From Arcobacter sp. (GTDB taxonomy: Bacteria; Acidobacteriota; Terriglobia; Bryobacterales; Bryobacteraceae): a stretch of 64,000 bases of DNA. Where the stretch lies: NCBI GenBank assembly GCA_020723085.1, contig DYJN01000003.1, positions 62,001 to 126,000 of the forward strand. The letters run 5' to 3'. Of the stretch, positions 51,420-64,000 are shown piece by piece (position 1 is the stretch's first letter; each line of letters starts with the position of its first letter). The notes beneath the pieces are model-generated. The model did no database searches. It saw only the letters and a program-made list of their open reading frames with translations, and had not been told where the DNA came from. The position numbers and the translations under genes were made by a program.

Positions 51420-53558
51420 ATGATGACCCGCACAAAACTCCGCGTGGCCACGGCGATCTTCAGCGCCGCGGCAATCCTGGCTCCTGCGAGCCCGTCCGGC
51501 GCGCAGACGCCGCAACCGTCTCCGCCTCCGCCCGCCATCGTGGTCGATGTGGACGAAGTGGTGGTGGATCTCATTGTCCGCGACCGCCGCGGGCGCCTCG
51601 TCGAGGATCTCAAGCCGGACGAGATTGAGATCCTCGAAGACGGCGTGCCGCAGCAGATCCGGTCGCTGCGGCTGATCGAGGGCCCGGAGGCCGTGCTGGA
51701 AAACCGGCAGCGCGTGACTCTGGACCCGTTGCGGCAACTGCGTCTCGTCAGCCTCGTCTTCGAGCGCCTTGGTCCCAATGCCATGCGCCTGAGCCGCGAC
51801 GCCGCCAACCATCTCGTGTCCAAGGAGACGGATCCCAACGTCTTTTTCGCCGTTTTCCGCGTCGATCCGGCGCTGCGCGTGCTCCAGGGTTTCACCCGCG
51901 ACAAAGGTCTTCTCAAGAAAGCCATCGAGCGCGCCACCAGCGGCGTGGCCACGGACCTGCGCCAGAAACGCGACGAGGGGCGGAAAGCCTCTGAACAGAT
52001 CCGCGCCGCCGATGCCGCCCGTGCCGCGCAGCCGCCCGCGGCGGGCCAGGCGCCGGACGGCGCCAATTACGCCGAACAGGCGATGGCGCGCGCGCTGCGC
52101 AACATGGAAGTGTTCCTCGAACAGACCACCCGCGAGCAGCAGGGCTCGCTCTCGCTCACTTCGCTGCTCGCGCTGGTGAAGGGCCAGCAGGGACTCGCCG
52201 GCAGAAAGACCGCCATCTATTTCACCGAGTGGCTGGTGGTGGACGAAGCCCAGGATCAGATGTATCAGACGCTGCTCGGCGAGGCCAACCGCACCAACTT
52301 CAGTTTCTACACTGTGGACGCCAAGGGGCTCACCACGTGGTCGCAGAGCGCGCCCAGCATCGACACGCTGCAATCGGTGAATCAGCTCCCATCGGGACTG
52401 GAAAACACGGCCACCCGCACCGCCGAAACCGCCGCCGGCATGAAGCGCACCGACCGGCAGGTGGCCGCCACGCGGAACAATCCGCAGGCCTGGCTCCAGA
52501 GCCTGGCTGCCAGCACCGGCGGTTTCCTGGTCGCTGACACCAACGATTTCCGCCGCCCGATGGAACGGATTGTGGAAGACATCTACGCGTACTACGAGGC
52601 CAGCTACAAGCCCCAGAACCGGGACTTCAACGGCAAGTACCGGCAGCTTGCCGTGCGTGTGAAGCGCGAGGGGCTGGTTGCGCAGTCGCGCATCGGCTAC
52701 TTCGCCCTGCCGCCCGAGTTTCGCGACGTGCTCTTCCCGTGGGAAGTGCCGATTCTCAAGGCGCTGGCGCAGCCGAAACTGCCGCGCGACGTCGAATACC
52801 GCTCCGCCGCGTTCCGCTTCGGGCAGCAGGGCTCGTTCGTCAAGACCGTTGCGGCGGTGGAGGTCCCGCTGAAAAATCTGGAAGTGAAGAAGGACGAGCA
52901 GCGCAAGACGTTCGCCATGCACTTCTCCGTGCTCGGCCTGGTCCGCGACTCGCAGGGCCAAGTCGTCCGCAAGTTCCAGCGGGACTTCCCGCTCGTGCGC
53001 GAGCTGGACAAGCTGGAAAACTACCGTGCCGGCAACTTCACTTTCTCCGAACCGTTCGAACTTGCGCCGGGCCGCTACACGCTCGAGTCGGCGGTGATGG
53101 ACTGGACCTCCGGCCGCATGGGCGCCAAGCGGGCGGCGCTGGTTTCCGCGCCGGCGCAGGGCGCATCGCTTTCCTCGCTGGCGCTGATCCGCCGGGTCGA
53201 GCCGGTGGAAGGCCCGGACGACGGTTCGAACCCTTTCCGGTTCGAAAAGGGCCGAGTCGTTCCCGACCTCGATGCGCGTATTCCTGCCGGACCGAATGCT
53301 CAGATCTCGATCTATTGCGTGATCCAGGCGGCGCCGGGTGGAGCCAAGCCGGCCCTCGAGATGGAGTTCAGCCGCGACGGGCAGGTGCTCGGCAAGGGCG
53401 AAGCGCCGCTGCCGGATCCCGGCAAGGATGGGCGGATCCCTTACATCGCCCAGATTCCTGCCTCAGGCTGGCCGGCAGGGCAATACGAGGTGCGCGCCTT
53501 GCTGATCGGCGCCGGACGCCAGGCGGCGGAGGAACGGCTGAGTTTTGTGATTGAATAG
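51420..53558 (+). CDS. VWFA-related protein (TIGR03436-like), secreted
   Basis: Signal peptide; VDEVVVDLIVRDRRGRLVEDLKPDEIEILEDGVPQQI; YEASYKPQNRDFNGKYRQLAVRVKREGL. Confidence 0.85.
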   Translation: MMTRTKLRVATAIFSAAAILAPASPSGAQTPQPSPPPPAIVVDVDEVVVDLIVRDRRGRLVEDLKPDEIEILEDGVPQQIRSLRLIEGPEAVLENRQRVTLDPLRQLRLVSLVFERLGPNAMRLSRDAANHLVSKETDPNVFFAVFRVDPALRVLQGFTRDKGLLKKAIERATSGVATDLRQKRDEGRKASEQIRAADAARAAQPPAAGQAPDGANYAEQAMARALRNMEVFLEQTTREQQGSLSLTSLLALVKGQQGLAGRKTAIYFTEWLVVDEAQDQMYQTLLGEANRTNFSFYTVDAKGLTTWSQSAPSIDTLQSVNQLPSGLENTATRTAETAAGMKRTDRQVAATRNNPQAWLQSLAASTGGFLVADTNDFRRPMERIVEDIYAYYEASYKPQNRDFNGKYRQLAVRVKREGLVAQSRIGYFALPPEFRDVLFPWEVPILKALAQPKLPRDVEYRSAAFRFGQQGSFVKTVAAVEVPLKNLEVKKDEQRKTFAMHFSVLGLVRDSQGQVVRKFQRDFPLVRELDKLENYRAGNFTFSEPFELAPGRYTLESAVMDWTSGRMGAKRAALVSAPAQGASLSSLALIRRVEPVEGPDDGSNPFRFEKGRVVPDLDARIPAGPNAQISIYCVIQAAPGGAKPALEMEFSRDGQVLGKGEAPLPDPGKDGRIPYIAQIPASGWPAGQYEVRALLIGAGRQAAEERLSFVIE

Positions 53559-53668
53559 AAGGCAGCAAGGTTGGAAACTGAAGATAGTAGGAACCAAAGT
53601 GGCTCTGCCAGTGTCTGTACCAATAGAGGCGCCCAGGTCGGCGCAAGGTGAGCCGTCAGGAGGCAGCG

Positions 53669-54343
53669 ATGCCGCCGGCTGAGGACCAGTTCGGACCGCC
53701 GGAGGAAACGCCCGTGGCCGAATGGCCGGGGTTTGGCAGCGAAGAGCGGCTGCTGGAAGGTCTGCGCGCCGGTGAGGACGCGGCCTACACAGCGCTGCTG
53801 GAGCGGTTCCAGACACCCGTCTATCAGCTCGTGCATCGCCTCATCGAGGATCCGAACGAAGTTGCCGACGTCGTGCAGGATGTGTTTCTGAAGGTGTTCC
53901 GGGGAGTGACAGCATTCCGGGGCCACAGTTCCATGAAGACCTGGATCTACCGGATCGCCGTCAACGAGGCCCATAACCGCCGCCGGTGGTTCAGCCGGCA
54001 CCGCAAGGCGGAGGTCGTGCTTGGCGGCGAAGAGGAGAGTGCAGACCGGCTCGAAATGTTCAGCGACCGGGGCAGAACGCCATACGATTGGACGCTGAAC
54101 GGGGAGATGAGGACGGCGATCGAGGAGGCTCTGGAGGAGCTGAACCCGGCGTTCCGCTCCGCTGTCGTCCTGAGGGATCTCGAAGAGCTGAGCTACGAGG
54201 AGATTGCCGACGTACTCGATGTATCGATCGGTACGGTGAAATCCAGAATCCTGCGGGGGCGCGAGGCGCTGCGCAGGGCGCTGATGGAGAAGTTGGAGCC
54301 GGCGCGGGGGCTGGCGTGGTCGCCGCAGACGGCATCTGACTGA
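53669..54343 (+). CDS. ECF-type RNA polymerase sigma factor
   Basis: DVVQDVFLKVFRGVTAFRGHSSMKTWIYRIAVNEAHNRRR; LSYEEIADVLDVSIGTVKSRILRGREALR; AGGAGG before ATG 53669. Confidence 0.94.
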   Translation: MPPAEDQFGPPEETPVAEWPGFGSEERLLEGLRAGEDAAYTALLERFQTPVYQLVHRLIEDPNEVADVVQDVFLKVFRGVTAFRGHSSMKTWIYRIAVNEAHNRRRWFSRHRKAEVVLGGEEESADRLEMFSDRGRTPYDWTLNGEMRTAIEEALEELNPAFRSAVVLRDLEELSYEEIADVLDVSIGTVKSRILRGREALRRALMEKLEPARGLAWSPQTASD

Positions 54344-54353
54344 GGTCTGGATC

Positions 54354-55055
54354 GTGATGATGGACTGCCAACAGGTAAAGTTGACGCTATCCGCGTTCCA
54401 GGACGGCCGCGTGCTGGACGAGGATCGCCGCCGGATTCAGGAGCACCTGGGGCGTTGCCCCGGCTGCGCGGAGCGGTTGGCGCAGTTGGAGATGGTCCGG
54501 CAGTCGCTGCGGACCTTGCCGGAGCGCCCGATGCCGCCGCACCTGGTGTTCGCCCTCCGCTCGCTGGCATCCCGCGAGGCGGCGCGGCGGCGGTATTACG
54601 CTGGTCTGCGCGGAGCATTGCGCGCCGTGGCTGATCGCGCTTCGCTTTGGCTGAACAACCTCATGAGACCCGTGGCGCTGCCGGCTGCGGGAGGGCTGGC
54701 GTCTGCGGTGTTCCTGTTCACCGTGGTGCTGGCGAACTTCCAGCCAATCGTCACCGAGCACCGCAACGACGTGCCGCTCGCCGTGGTGACCGCCCCCACC
54801 GTGCGCAGCGTCCTGTTCGATCTCTCCGACGACTCCGAGGTGACGCTCGACATCTTCGTCGATGAAGAAGGCCGTGTGCTCGACTTCGTTGTTCCGCAGA
54901 GCTTCGGCTCCGTGGCCACAGAAAACATGCGCCGCCGCCTGGCGGCCATGCTGTTGATGACTTCGTTCCATCCGGCCACCGCATTCGGGCAGCCCGTCAG
55001 CGGCTGGGTTCGCGTGAAGTTCCGGGGGCGCAGCGAGATCGACGTTCGGGGCTGA
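54354..55055 (+). CDS. zf-HC2 anti-sigma factor with TonB-like C-terminal domain
   Basis: CQQVKLTLSAFQDGRVLDEDRRRIQEHLGRCPGCAERLA; TM; VTLDIFVDEEGRVLDFVVPQSFGS...FHPATAFGQPVSGWVRVKF. Confidence 0.85.
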   Translation: MMMDCQQVKLTLSAFQDGRVLDEDRRRIQEHLGRCPGCAERLAQLEMVRQSLRTLPERPMPPHLVFALRSLASREAARRRYYAGLRGALRAVADRASLWLNNLMRPVALPAAGGLASAVFLFTVVLANFQPIVTEHRNDVPLAVVTAPTVRSVLFDLSDDSEVTLDIFVDEEGRVLDFVVPQSFGSVATENMRRRLAAMLLMTSFHPATAFGQPVSGWVRVKFRGRSEIDVRG

Positions 55056-55065
55056 GCTGCGAGGC

Positions 55066-55800
55066 GTGGGACGTCCGCTCGGACAGCACTTTCTTTTCCA
55101 TCAGGGTATTCTCGGCCGGATCGCCGCCGCTGCTTGCGGCGGCGCACCGTGCCGTGTCATCGAAATCGGCTGCGGGCCGGGCGGGCTGACCGGACGATTG
55201 CTCGAGCGCGCGCCCGAGGTGATCGGCATCGAGACCGATCCGGATCTGGCCGCGGGGCTCCGGACGCGGTTCGGAACCGACTCCCGCTTCCGTCTGATCG
55301 AGGGCGACGTGCTGGAAGTGGATTTTGCCCTGCTTGCTCCGGCCGCCGTCTGCGGCAACATTCCTTACTACATCACCGGTCCGATCCTGAGGAAGACTCT
55401 GGCGCTGGGCGCGGGCCTCGTGCGGGCCGTGTTTCTCGTTCAGCGGGAGGTGGCGCTGCGCCTTGCCGCCCGTCCCGGCAGCCGCGAGTACGGCTATCTC
55501 AGCGTTGCCGCGCAGGCCCTGTGCGGTGTGGAAGTGCTCATGACCGTCAAAGCCGGCGCCTTCCGCCCGCCGCCTAAGGTGGACAGCGCCGTAGTGCGGC
55601 TGACTCCGCTCGCTGCGCCGCGCGTGGCCGATTACCCGGCGTTTCTCGCCTTCGCCGAACGGTGTTTCCGGCACAAGCGGAAGACGCTGCGGAACAATCT
55701 CGGCCGCGGCGACTTCCCGTTCGCCTCCCGCCGAGCCGAGGAGCTCACCGTGGAACAGCTCGAACAGGTGCGCGAGGAGTGGGCGGCGAAACGGGCATGA
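55066..55800 (+). CDS. rsmA: 16S rRNA dimethyladenosine transferase
   Basis: LGQHFLFHQGILGRI, VIEIGCGPGGLTGRLLERA, GNIPYYITGPILRK, FRPPPKVDSAVVRL. Confidence 0.95.
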   Translation: MGRPLGQHFLFHQGILGRIAAAACGGAPCRVIEIGCGPGGLTGRLLERAPEVIGIETDPDLAAGLRTRFGTDSRFRLIEGDVLEVDFALLAPAAVCGNIPYYITGPILRKTLALGAGLVRAVFLVQREVALRLAARPGSREYGYLSVAAQALCGVEVLMTVKAGAFRPPPKVDSAVVRLTPLAAPRVADYPAFLAFAERCFRHKRKTLRNNLGRGDFPFASRRAEELTVEQLEQVREEWAAKRA

Positions 55801-55815
55801 GATACTGAAAGTTTC

Positions 55816-57264
55816 ATGGCCAGAGTGCGCTTTGCTCCCTCGCCGACGGGCTATCTCCATATCGGCAGCGCCAGGACGTTCATCTTCAACTGGCTCTTCG
55901 CGCGCCACAACGGCGGCACGATGATCCTCCGCATCGACGACACCGACGTCGAGCGCAACACGGAAGAGTCGCTGGATTCCATCTTCGAAGGGCTTCGCTG
56001 GCTGGACCTGGGCTGGGACGAGCAATACCGGCAGAGCGAGCGTTTCCGGCTCTACCGCGATGCGGCGGAGGCGCTGCTCGAAAACGGCTTCGCCTACCGC
56101 GATTTCACTCCGCCGGACGCCAAGGCGCTGTCAGAAGAGGGCGAGGGCAAGGCGGGCTGGCTATGCCACCCCGAAATGCGGGCGCTTTCCCGCGCCGAGT
56201 CCGACAGGCGCGCCGCCGCGGGCGAGCCGTTTGTCCTCCGCTTCCGCGTCCCGCGTGAGCCTGAGCGCGCCGTGGTCTTCCGCGACCTCGTTTACGGCGA
56301 ACAGTCCAAGTCCACCGCCGACATCGAGGACTTCGCCCTTCTCCGCTCCACCGGGGCGCCCACTTACCACCATGCCTCCTGCGTGGACGACGCCGATCTG
56401 CGCATCACGCACATCATCCGCGGTCAGGACCACCTGACCAACACCTTCAAGCACATCCTGCTGTTCGAAGCCCTCGGCGCGCGGATGCCGGAGTTCGCCC
56501 ACCTGCCCCTGTTGATCGCGCCTGACGGCGCCAAGCTCAGCAAACGCCGCCACGGTCCCGTGGTCAGCGTGCTCACTTACCGCGACGCCGGCTTCCTTCC
56601 GGATGCCTATGTGAACTTCCTGTGCCTGCTTGGCTGGAATCCGAAGGACAACCGCGAGAAGATGTCGCGCGAGGAGCTGATTGAAGCCTTCACGCTTGAG
56701 GGTGTCAACCGCTCCAACGCGGTCGTCAATTTCACGGACGAGGATCCCATCGATCCCAAGGCCCTCTGGCTGAATTCGCAGCACATCTACTCGCTGCCCG
56801 CGGAGCGGCTGGCGGAGCTGCTCGAGCCGGTGTGGCGCCGGGCCGGCTACGAGGTCTCCCGCGGCAAGGCCCTGCGCGTGACGCCGCTGATTCAGGAGAG
56901 GATCAAGACGCTGAACGATGCCGTCAGCGTGGCGGACTTCTTTTTCGTGCGCGAGCTCGCGCCGTACGATCCGGCCGAGCTGGTTCCGCAGAAGGGCGAC
57001 CGCGCCATGGCGCTGCGCGCGCTGGAGAAGGCCCTGACCGTGCTTTCCGATGGCGACTTCTCCCATGCGGCCATTGAAGAGCGGCTGCGGGCGGCGGCTT
57101 CCGGGCTCGGACTGAAGGCGGGCCAGATGTTCCAGCCGATCCGCGTGGCGGTTTGCGGGCGCAAGAACGCGCCGCCGCTGTTCGAGACGCTGGAGGTGGC
57201 AGGGCGTGAAATATGCCTGGAACGGATCGCCCGCGCCATCGAAATGCTCAGACGGGAATCGTGA
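55816..57264 (+). CDS. gltX: Glutamyl-tRNA synthetase
   Basis: [39 protein letters not shown]. Confidence 0.97.
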   Translation: MARVRFAPSPTGYLHIGSARTFIFNWLFARHNGGTMILRIDDTDVERNTEESLDSIFEGLRWLDLGWDEQYRQSERFRLYRDAAEALLENGFAYRDFTPPDAKALSEEGEGKAGWLCHPEMRALSRAESDRRAAAGEPFVLRFRVPREPERAVVFRDLVYGEQSKSTADIEDFALLRSTGAPTYHHASCVDDADLRITHIIRGQDHLTNTFKHILLFEALGARMPEFAHLPLLIAPDGAKLSKRRHGPVVSVLTYRDAGFLPDAYVNFLCLLGWNPKDNREKMSREELIEAFTLEGVNRSNAVVNFTDEDPIDPKALWLNSQHIYSLPAERLAELLEPVWRRAGYEVSRGKALRVTPLIQERIKTLNDAVSVADFFFVRELAPYDPAELVPQKGDRAMALRALEKALTVLSDGDFSHAAIEERLRAAASGLGLKAGQMFQPIRVAVCGRKNAPPLFETLEVAGREICLERIARAIEMLRRES

Positions 57265-57270
57265 AAAGAC

Positions 57271-58985
<1,715 letters not shown>

Positions 58986-58989
<4 letters not shown>

Positions 58990-60563
58990 TCATCGTGGGT
59001 TTGGGCGGGCTCCAGAAGGACGCCGCCTGCGCCGTCCTGCGGGACGGAGAGCTGGTGTCCGCCGTCGAACAGCAGAAGGCGGCGCCAAGGCACATGCGCG
59101 GCGCCCTGCCGGTGGAAGCCATGCGCATGGCGCTGGAAATCGGCGGCGTTCAGGGCGGAGATGTCGAAACCGTGGCCCTGGCGCGCCCTTTGGGCGAAGG
59201 CCACCGCGCCCGCCAGATCCATCTCGAGCTGCGCAGCCTGTTCCCGAAGGCGCGCGTCGTCAGCGTGGATCACCACCGCGCGCACGCCGCGTCCGCCTAT
59301 TACGCTTCGCCGTTTGACCGGGCCACCGTGGTGGCGATGGACAATGTGGGCGACTTCCGCTGCGGGTCCCGCTGGCGCGCCGAGGGCACCGACCTGTGGC
59401 TGGAAGCCGAGATGTCCTATCCGGATTCGCTCGGCGACCTCTACAGCCGCGTCACGGAACTGCTGGGCTTCCGTCCGATGCTCGAAGAGCACAAGGTCCA
59501 GTGGCTGTCGGCTTCCGGCGAGCCGAAGTACGCCGGCGTGTTCCGCGAGATTCTGCGCCAGGACGCCTCGGGCTTCCGCGCCGACCCGGCGTGGTTCGAC
59601 ATGGACCGGCGGGAGGCGGGCGGGTTCGGCGCGCGCTTCTATGAGGCCCTGGGTTTGGCCGAAGGCGCGGAGATCCCGGAGGCGATGAAGCCCGACCTCG
59701 CGGCCAGCATTCAGTCAGCCGCCGAGGCCATCGTCATGGATTTCGCCGGCGCGGGCGGCAATCTCTGCCTGGCGGGCGGGCTGGCGCTCAACGCCCTGCT
59801 GGTGGCGGCGCTGGAGCGCAGCGGCCGCTGGGACAACGTTTTCGTGCAGCCCGCGGCGGGCAACAGCGGCACGGCCATCGGCGCGGCCTATCACGCCTGG
59901 CGGCGCACCCATGGCCGGAGCGAGCGCTGTCCGATGCGGTCCCTCTGCCTCGGCCCGGAGTTTTCGGCCGAGCAGATCAAACGGGTGCTCGAGAACTGCA
60001 AGCTCCGTTTCCGCTTCCTGCCCACCCGGGAGGAGCTGCTGGCAGCCGCGCTCGATCAGCTTTCGCAGGACAGGATCGTGGCCTGGATGCAGGGCCGCAT
60101 GGAATTCGGGCCGCGCGCCCTGGGCAACCGCTCCATCCTGGCTTCTCCCCTGGATCCCTACTCGACAGAGAACCTCAACGTCTACATCAAGCACCGCGAG
60201 TCCTTCCGCAAGTTCGCCGCGTCGGTGCCCGAAGAGGCGGCGGACGAGTATTTCGAAACCGGCCCGAATGCGCGCTTCCTCGCCACCGTGAGCCGCGTGA
60301 AACAGAAGCACCGGAAAACGTTTGAGGCGGCCGTGCTCGGCGGAGACTGGGTGCGCGTCCATGTCGTCTCGAAGAGCGAGAACCCGCTCTTTCACCGGCT
60401 GCTGGTGGAATGGGGAAAACGCACAGGCTTGCCTGTGCTCTACAACACCAGCTTCAACCTGTTCGGCGATCCTCTGGTCTGCACGCCGCGCGACGCCGTG
60501 AGGAGTTTCTACTCCTCTGGAATCGACGCCATGGTGACGGGCCAGTTCCTGCTGGAAAAGTAG
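58986..60563 (+). CDS. NodU/CmcH-family carbamoyltransferase
   Basis: [71 protein letters not shown] overlap with glnS stop. Confidence 0.92.
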
Positions 60564-60777
60564 CGCATCCGCTCTTCCCTCTGTGGATCCCTCCTCGGCG
60601 GAGCCGGCGTCTGCGCTCCGCCCGCGTCACCCGCGGCTGCCGCCGGTGCAGCGGTCATCCGGCAGCCCGGCGGTGCTTGTTACCTCCAGCGGCCCGGTCA
60701 CGCCATACGGAAAAAATCCGCCGCAGGCGGTCAGCCGCCGGATTCGCTTTCGCAAGATCCAGAGGTGCATCCATCCC

Positions 60778-61920
60778 ATGCTTTACCGAAGTCGCCTGCT
60801 TCTCTCGTTCGCGCTTGCCTGCTCTCTTGGCCTCGCCCAGCCGCCGCAGGGTCCGCCGCAACCCCAGGTGCAATCGCCGCAACTCCTGGAGGGCGGCCGG
60901 GTGGCGTTCCGGATCCTTGCTCCCAAGGCGTCGGAAGTGCGCCTGATCGGCACCGACATCCCCGGCAACCAGAAGGGCGCTCCGCTTGCCAGGGCCGAAA
61001 ACGGCGTCTGGGAAGTGGTGCTGGGTCCGATCGAGCCCGGCTCGTACCGCTACTTCTTCCTCGTCGACGGCGTGCCGGTCATCGATCCGCGCAACCCCGT
61101 CACGAGCGAATCGAACAACAATTCCTGGAGCCTCGTGCATATGCCCGGCGCGGCTTTCATGGATACAGCCGATGTGCCGCACGGCGCGGTGGCCGAAGTG
61201 ACCTACTATTCTTCCGTGCTGAAGCGCTTCCGCCGCATGCACATCTACACGCCGCCCGGATATGAGCTTGGCAGCGGCAGGTACCCCGTGTTCTACCTGC
61301 TGCACGGCGCCGGCGATTCGGACAACTCCTGGAGCACAGTGGGCCGCGCCGGCTTCATCCTCGACAATCTCATCGCAGCGAAGAAGGCGAAGCCGATGAT
61401 CGTCGTGATGCCCGCCGGCCACACCAGCCGCGCTCCCCGCATGCCGGGCTCGCAGGCAGCCGATGAGTTCCCGCAAGAGTTCATGCAGGACATCCTGCCC
61501 TATGTCGAAAAGCACTACCGCGTGATCGCGGACCGCGCCCACCGCGCCATCGCCGGGCTCTCCATGGGCGGCGCCCACACGTTGAACATCGCCATCCCCA
61601 ATCTCAGCCGCTTTGGCTACATCGGCGTTTTCAGCTCAGGCATCTTCGGCATCGTCCCGCGCCCGAACATGCCGCCTCAGAAGGGCCCCTCCTGGGAGGA
61701 GCGCAACAAGGCGGCGCTCGAAAATGCCAAAGCCAGGCAGGGGCTGAAAGTGTTCTGGTTCGCCACCGGCAGCCAGGACTTCCTGGTGGAAACCAGCCGC
61801 GCCACCGTCGCCCTGTTCAAGAAATACGGCTTCCCGGCCGAATACAAGGAAACCGGCGGCGCCCACACCTGGATCGTCTGGCGGAATTACCTGAACGAGT
61901 TCGCGGCCAAGCTTTTCTGA
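60778..61920 (+). CDS. Esterase (CE1/esterase-D-like) with N-terminal CBM48/E-set-like domain, secreted
   Basis: VAFRILAPKASEVRLIG; YLLHGAGDSDNSW; HRAIAGLSMGGAHTLNIA. Confidence 0.9.
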   Translation: MLYRSRLLLSFALACSLGLAQPPQGPPQPQVQSPQLLEGGRVAFRILAPKASEVRLIGTDIPGNQKGAPLARAENGVWEVVLGPIEPGSYRYFFLVDGVPVIDPRNPVTSESNNNSWSLVHMPGAAFMDTADVPHGAVAEVTYYSSVLKRFRRMHIYTPPGYELGSGRYPVFYLLHGAGDSDNSWSTVGRAGFILDNLIAAKKAKPMIVVMPAGHTSRAPRMPGSQAADEFPQEFMQDILPYVEKHYRVIADRAHRAIAGLSMGGAHTLNIAIPNLSRFGYIGVFSSGIFGIVPRPNMPPQKGPSWEERNKAALENAKARQGLKVFWFATGSQDFLVETSRATVALFKKYGFPAEYKETGGAHTWIVWRNYLNEFAAKLF

Positions 61921-61927
61921 GGCAGCG

Positions 61928-61970
61928 GCGGCGAAGAGCGGCGGAGCTTGGCTCTGCCGCTCTTCGCTGC
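61928..61970. terminator. Hairpin between convergent genes
   Basis: 19-bp stem GCGGCGAAGAGCGGCGGAG/CTCTGCCGCTCTTCGCTGC (two G-U on the plus transcript), 5-nt loop. Confidence 0.6.
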
Positions 61971-61982
61971 GTCCCTGTTCCT

Positions 61983-62849
61983 TCAGGAGCGAAGGAAGGT
62001 GATGCTCTGCTTGAGGCTGTCGAGCGGGTTGCCGGGCCACCAGTCCTGCTCCACGATATAGTGGCGCACACCCGCCTCTTCGCACGCCTTCAGTACGCTT
62101 GGCCAGTTCAGCTCGCCGTTGCCGACTTCCTTGAATGCCTCCCGCGCCACTTTGCCCTCGTTGTACTCGACCGCCGTGCCGCGGGCGATGTCCTTCAGGT
62201 GGACCAGCGAGACGCGCCCCTTCAGCCGGCGCAGCATCGCCGCCGGATCCTCGCCGCCGATCTTCATCCAGAAGGTGTCGATCTCGAAGTGTACGAGCTT
62301 CGGATCGAACCTTTCGACGAGCTTGTCAAAGGGCCGCTTCCCGCCAGCCGGATCGAATTCGAACGAGTGGTGGTGGTAGCAGAGCTGCACGCCGAGCCTG
62401 CGGCAGGTCTCGCCGGACTTGTTCATCTGATCGGCGAACCTTTCGTAGAAGCCGGGCGCGTCGCGGTCGGGCTTGCCCACGTAAGAAATGACGGCGAACC
62501 GCACGCCCTTCGCCGGCAGGGGCGCAATCGCCTCCTCCAGGGATTGAGGCGCGTTGGCGAGCGCCGGCGCGCCCTGCGGGCGCCCGGTGACCAGCGGCAG
62601 CTCCAGTCCGACGCTCGGCGTGGAGAGCTTGAGTTCCTTCAGGTACGGCTCAAGCTGCGCGAGTTGCCCGCGGCCCGGCTCGACAAACTGATACCCCATG
62701 CCGGCGATCGCAGCCAGCGTCCCGCGCGGGTCTTTCGGCATCAGCATGCGGACCGTGTATAACTGCACGCCAAGCGGCTGAGTAAACTTCGCGGCCATCA
62801 GCGGCAGAGCGGATGAGGCCAGAACGCTTCGGCGGGTAAGGCGGATCAT
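61983..62849 (-). CDS. Sugar phosphate isomerase/epimerase-like TIM barrel protein, exported
   Basis: [63 protein letters not shown]. Confidence 0.88.
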   Translation of the reverse strand: MIRLTRRSVLASSALPLMAAKFTQPLGVQLYTVRMLMPKDPRGTLAAIAGMGYQFVEPGRGQLAQLEPYLKELKLSTPSVGLELPLVTGRPQGAPALANAPQSLEEAIAPLPAKGVRFAVISYVGKPDRDAPGFYERFADQMNKSGETCRRLGVQLCYHHHSFEFDPAGGKRPFDKLVERFDPKLVHFEIDTFWMKIGGEDPAAMLRRLKGRVSLVHLKDIARGTAVEYNEGKVAREAFKEVGNGELNWPSVLKACEEAGVRHYIVEQDWWPGNPLDSLKQSITFLRS

Positions 62850-63144
62850 GGTCCGATCCTATCACCCCGGGTGGAGGACGAAACGGCCGAAGCAGCCTGA
62901 CGTGGCGCGCTTCCGCTCGTTCCACACGAATTGGAATTTTCGCGATGGAACTTGCGCCCTCCCGTTCCGGCTTTCTCCAGACCTCCGCAATGGCAACCGT
63001 AGACGGGACTGGACCGGCCTGCCGCGTGGAAGCCTGGATGACGCCGCCCTGCCACAGGAAGGCGGGGGACAACGTTGCGCTGCCGGTTTCTCATTCTGCC
63101 TCATCTCCCGCGCCGCATCGAGCGTGGGCGAGAATGCGGAAAGG

Positions 63145-64000
63145 ATGTACCGCGGGCGTTTTGCTCCCTCGCCGACGGGACCGTTGCATTTTGGCTCGCT
63201 CGTGGCCGCCGTGTGCTCGTGGCTCGACGCCCGCGCCCACGAGGGCGAATGGCTGGTGCGGATCGAAGATGTGGACGAGCCGCGGTGCCGCCCGCATTGG
63301 GGCGGCGAGATCCTGCGCACTCTGGAGCGGCTGGGTCTCCACTGGGACGGCCCCGTTGTGTGGCAAAGCCGGCGGAAGGAGGCTTACCGCGCAGCCCTGG
63401 AGCGGCTGCGAAGGGCCGGACTCGCCTATCCGTGCGCGTGCACGCGGCGGGAGGCGGCGGGACGCTATTCCGGGCGGTGCCGGAATGGACTGCCGGAAGG
63501 CGCTGCCGCACGGGCATGGCGATTCCCCGTGCCGCCTGGGCGCGTGGGATTCCACGACCGGTGGCAAGGATGGTTCGAGCAGGATGTGGAAGAGGAGGCC
63601 GGGGACTTCATCCTGCTTCGCGCCGACGGCTGTTTCGCCTACCAGCTTGCCGTTGTCGTGGACGACGCCGGGCAGGGCGTCACGCACGTGGTGCGCGGCG
63701 CCGATCTGCTCGATTCCACGCCGCGGCAGATCCTGCTGCAACAGGCGCTGGGCCTTTCTCAGCCGCTCTATCTCCATCATCCGGTGGCCGTGGACGGCGC
63801 AGGGCGGAAGCTGAGCAAGCAGAACCGGGCGCCGGCGCTCGATCCTTCCCGCGACTGCGAGAACCTCCGCGCCGCGCTGGCATTGCTGGGGCTCCCGCCG
63901 CCTGCAGAGGCGGACGGAGCCGCTCTGCTTTCGTGGGCGGTGGCGCGCTGGAGGGAACGATGGACCGCCGGGGCTCAGCCCGCGGCGCCCTCTTTTTCCG
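63145..64000 (+). CDS. gluQ: Glutamyl-Q tRNA(Asp) synthetase, 3' end beyond window
   Basis: [57 protein letters not shown]; open to window end, absent from the ORF track. Confidence 0.93.
   Translation, partial: MYRGRFAPSPTGPLHFGSLVAAVCSWLDARAHEGEWLVRIEDVDEPRCRPHWGGEILRTLERLGLHWDGPVVWQSRRKEAYRAALERLRRAGLAYPCACTRREAAGRYSGRCRNGLPEGAAARAWRFPVPPGRVGFHDRWQGWFEQDVEEEAGDFILLRADGCFAYQLAVVVDDAGQGVTHVVRGADLLDSTPRQILLQQALGLSQPLYLHHPVAVDGAGRKLSKQNRAPALDPSRDCENLRAALALLGLPPPAEADGAALLSWAVARWRERWTAGAQPAAPSFS

Noticed and set aside
60714-60753. Hairpin-like AATCCGCCG...GCCGCCGGATT before the esterase gene
   Set aside because: Possible terminator of the carbamoyltransferase gene, but no T-tract on the plus strand and imperfect pairing; not called.
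62945-63814. 289-aa plus-strand ORF near the right edge
   Set aside because: Overlaps gluQRS in another frame; gluQRS (63145 to end) has clear synthetase motifs and was missing from the track only because it runs off the window.

Overview
Chromosomal window of high-GC, densely coding DNA. Gene content (ADOP/MacB-like permease, TIGR03436-like VWFA protein, DUF5107-TPR protein, many Tat/Sec-type sugar epimerases) suggests an acidobacterium of Solibacter/Bryobacter type; this is inference from family content, with no database search. About 55 protein-coding genes are supported. They include typA/bipA, der, rlpA, mtnA, uvrA, a DAHP synthase, recN, a complete tol-pal operon (tolQ-tolR-tolA-like-tolB-pal-cpoB), an aroD-aroE fusion, a GGDEF-EAL protein, a MacAB-like exporter, yggS, guaB, yqhD, an ArsR/thioredoxin-like/permease cluster, an ECF sigma/anti-sigma pair, rsmA, gltX, glnS and a 3'-truncated gluQRS. 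No rRNA, tRNA, CRISPR array, prophage or transposase was recognised. No single large novel system stands out. The items most worth a second look are: (1) an unlisted 26-aa Lys/Ala histone-tail-like mini-gene with a near-consensus promoter and terminator; (2) an ArsP/YraQ-like permease interrupted by one in-frame TGA; (3) a recurrent TANNNT-N6..8-start-codon layout suggesting widespread leaderless mRNAs, including divergent promoters with overlapping -10 boxes; (4) apparent pseudoenzymes (DeoC-like, amidase-like) flanking the aroDE fusion; (5) an internally deleted VOC/glyoxalase remnant; (6) an orphan PD-(D/E)XK protein paired with a YcjF-like membrane protein. All family calls are by eye from translated sequence.
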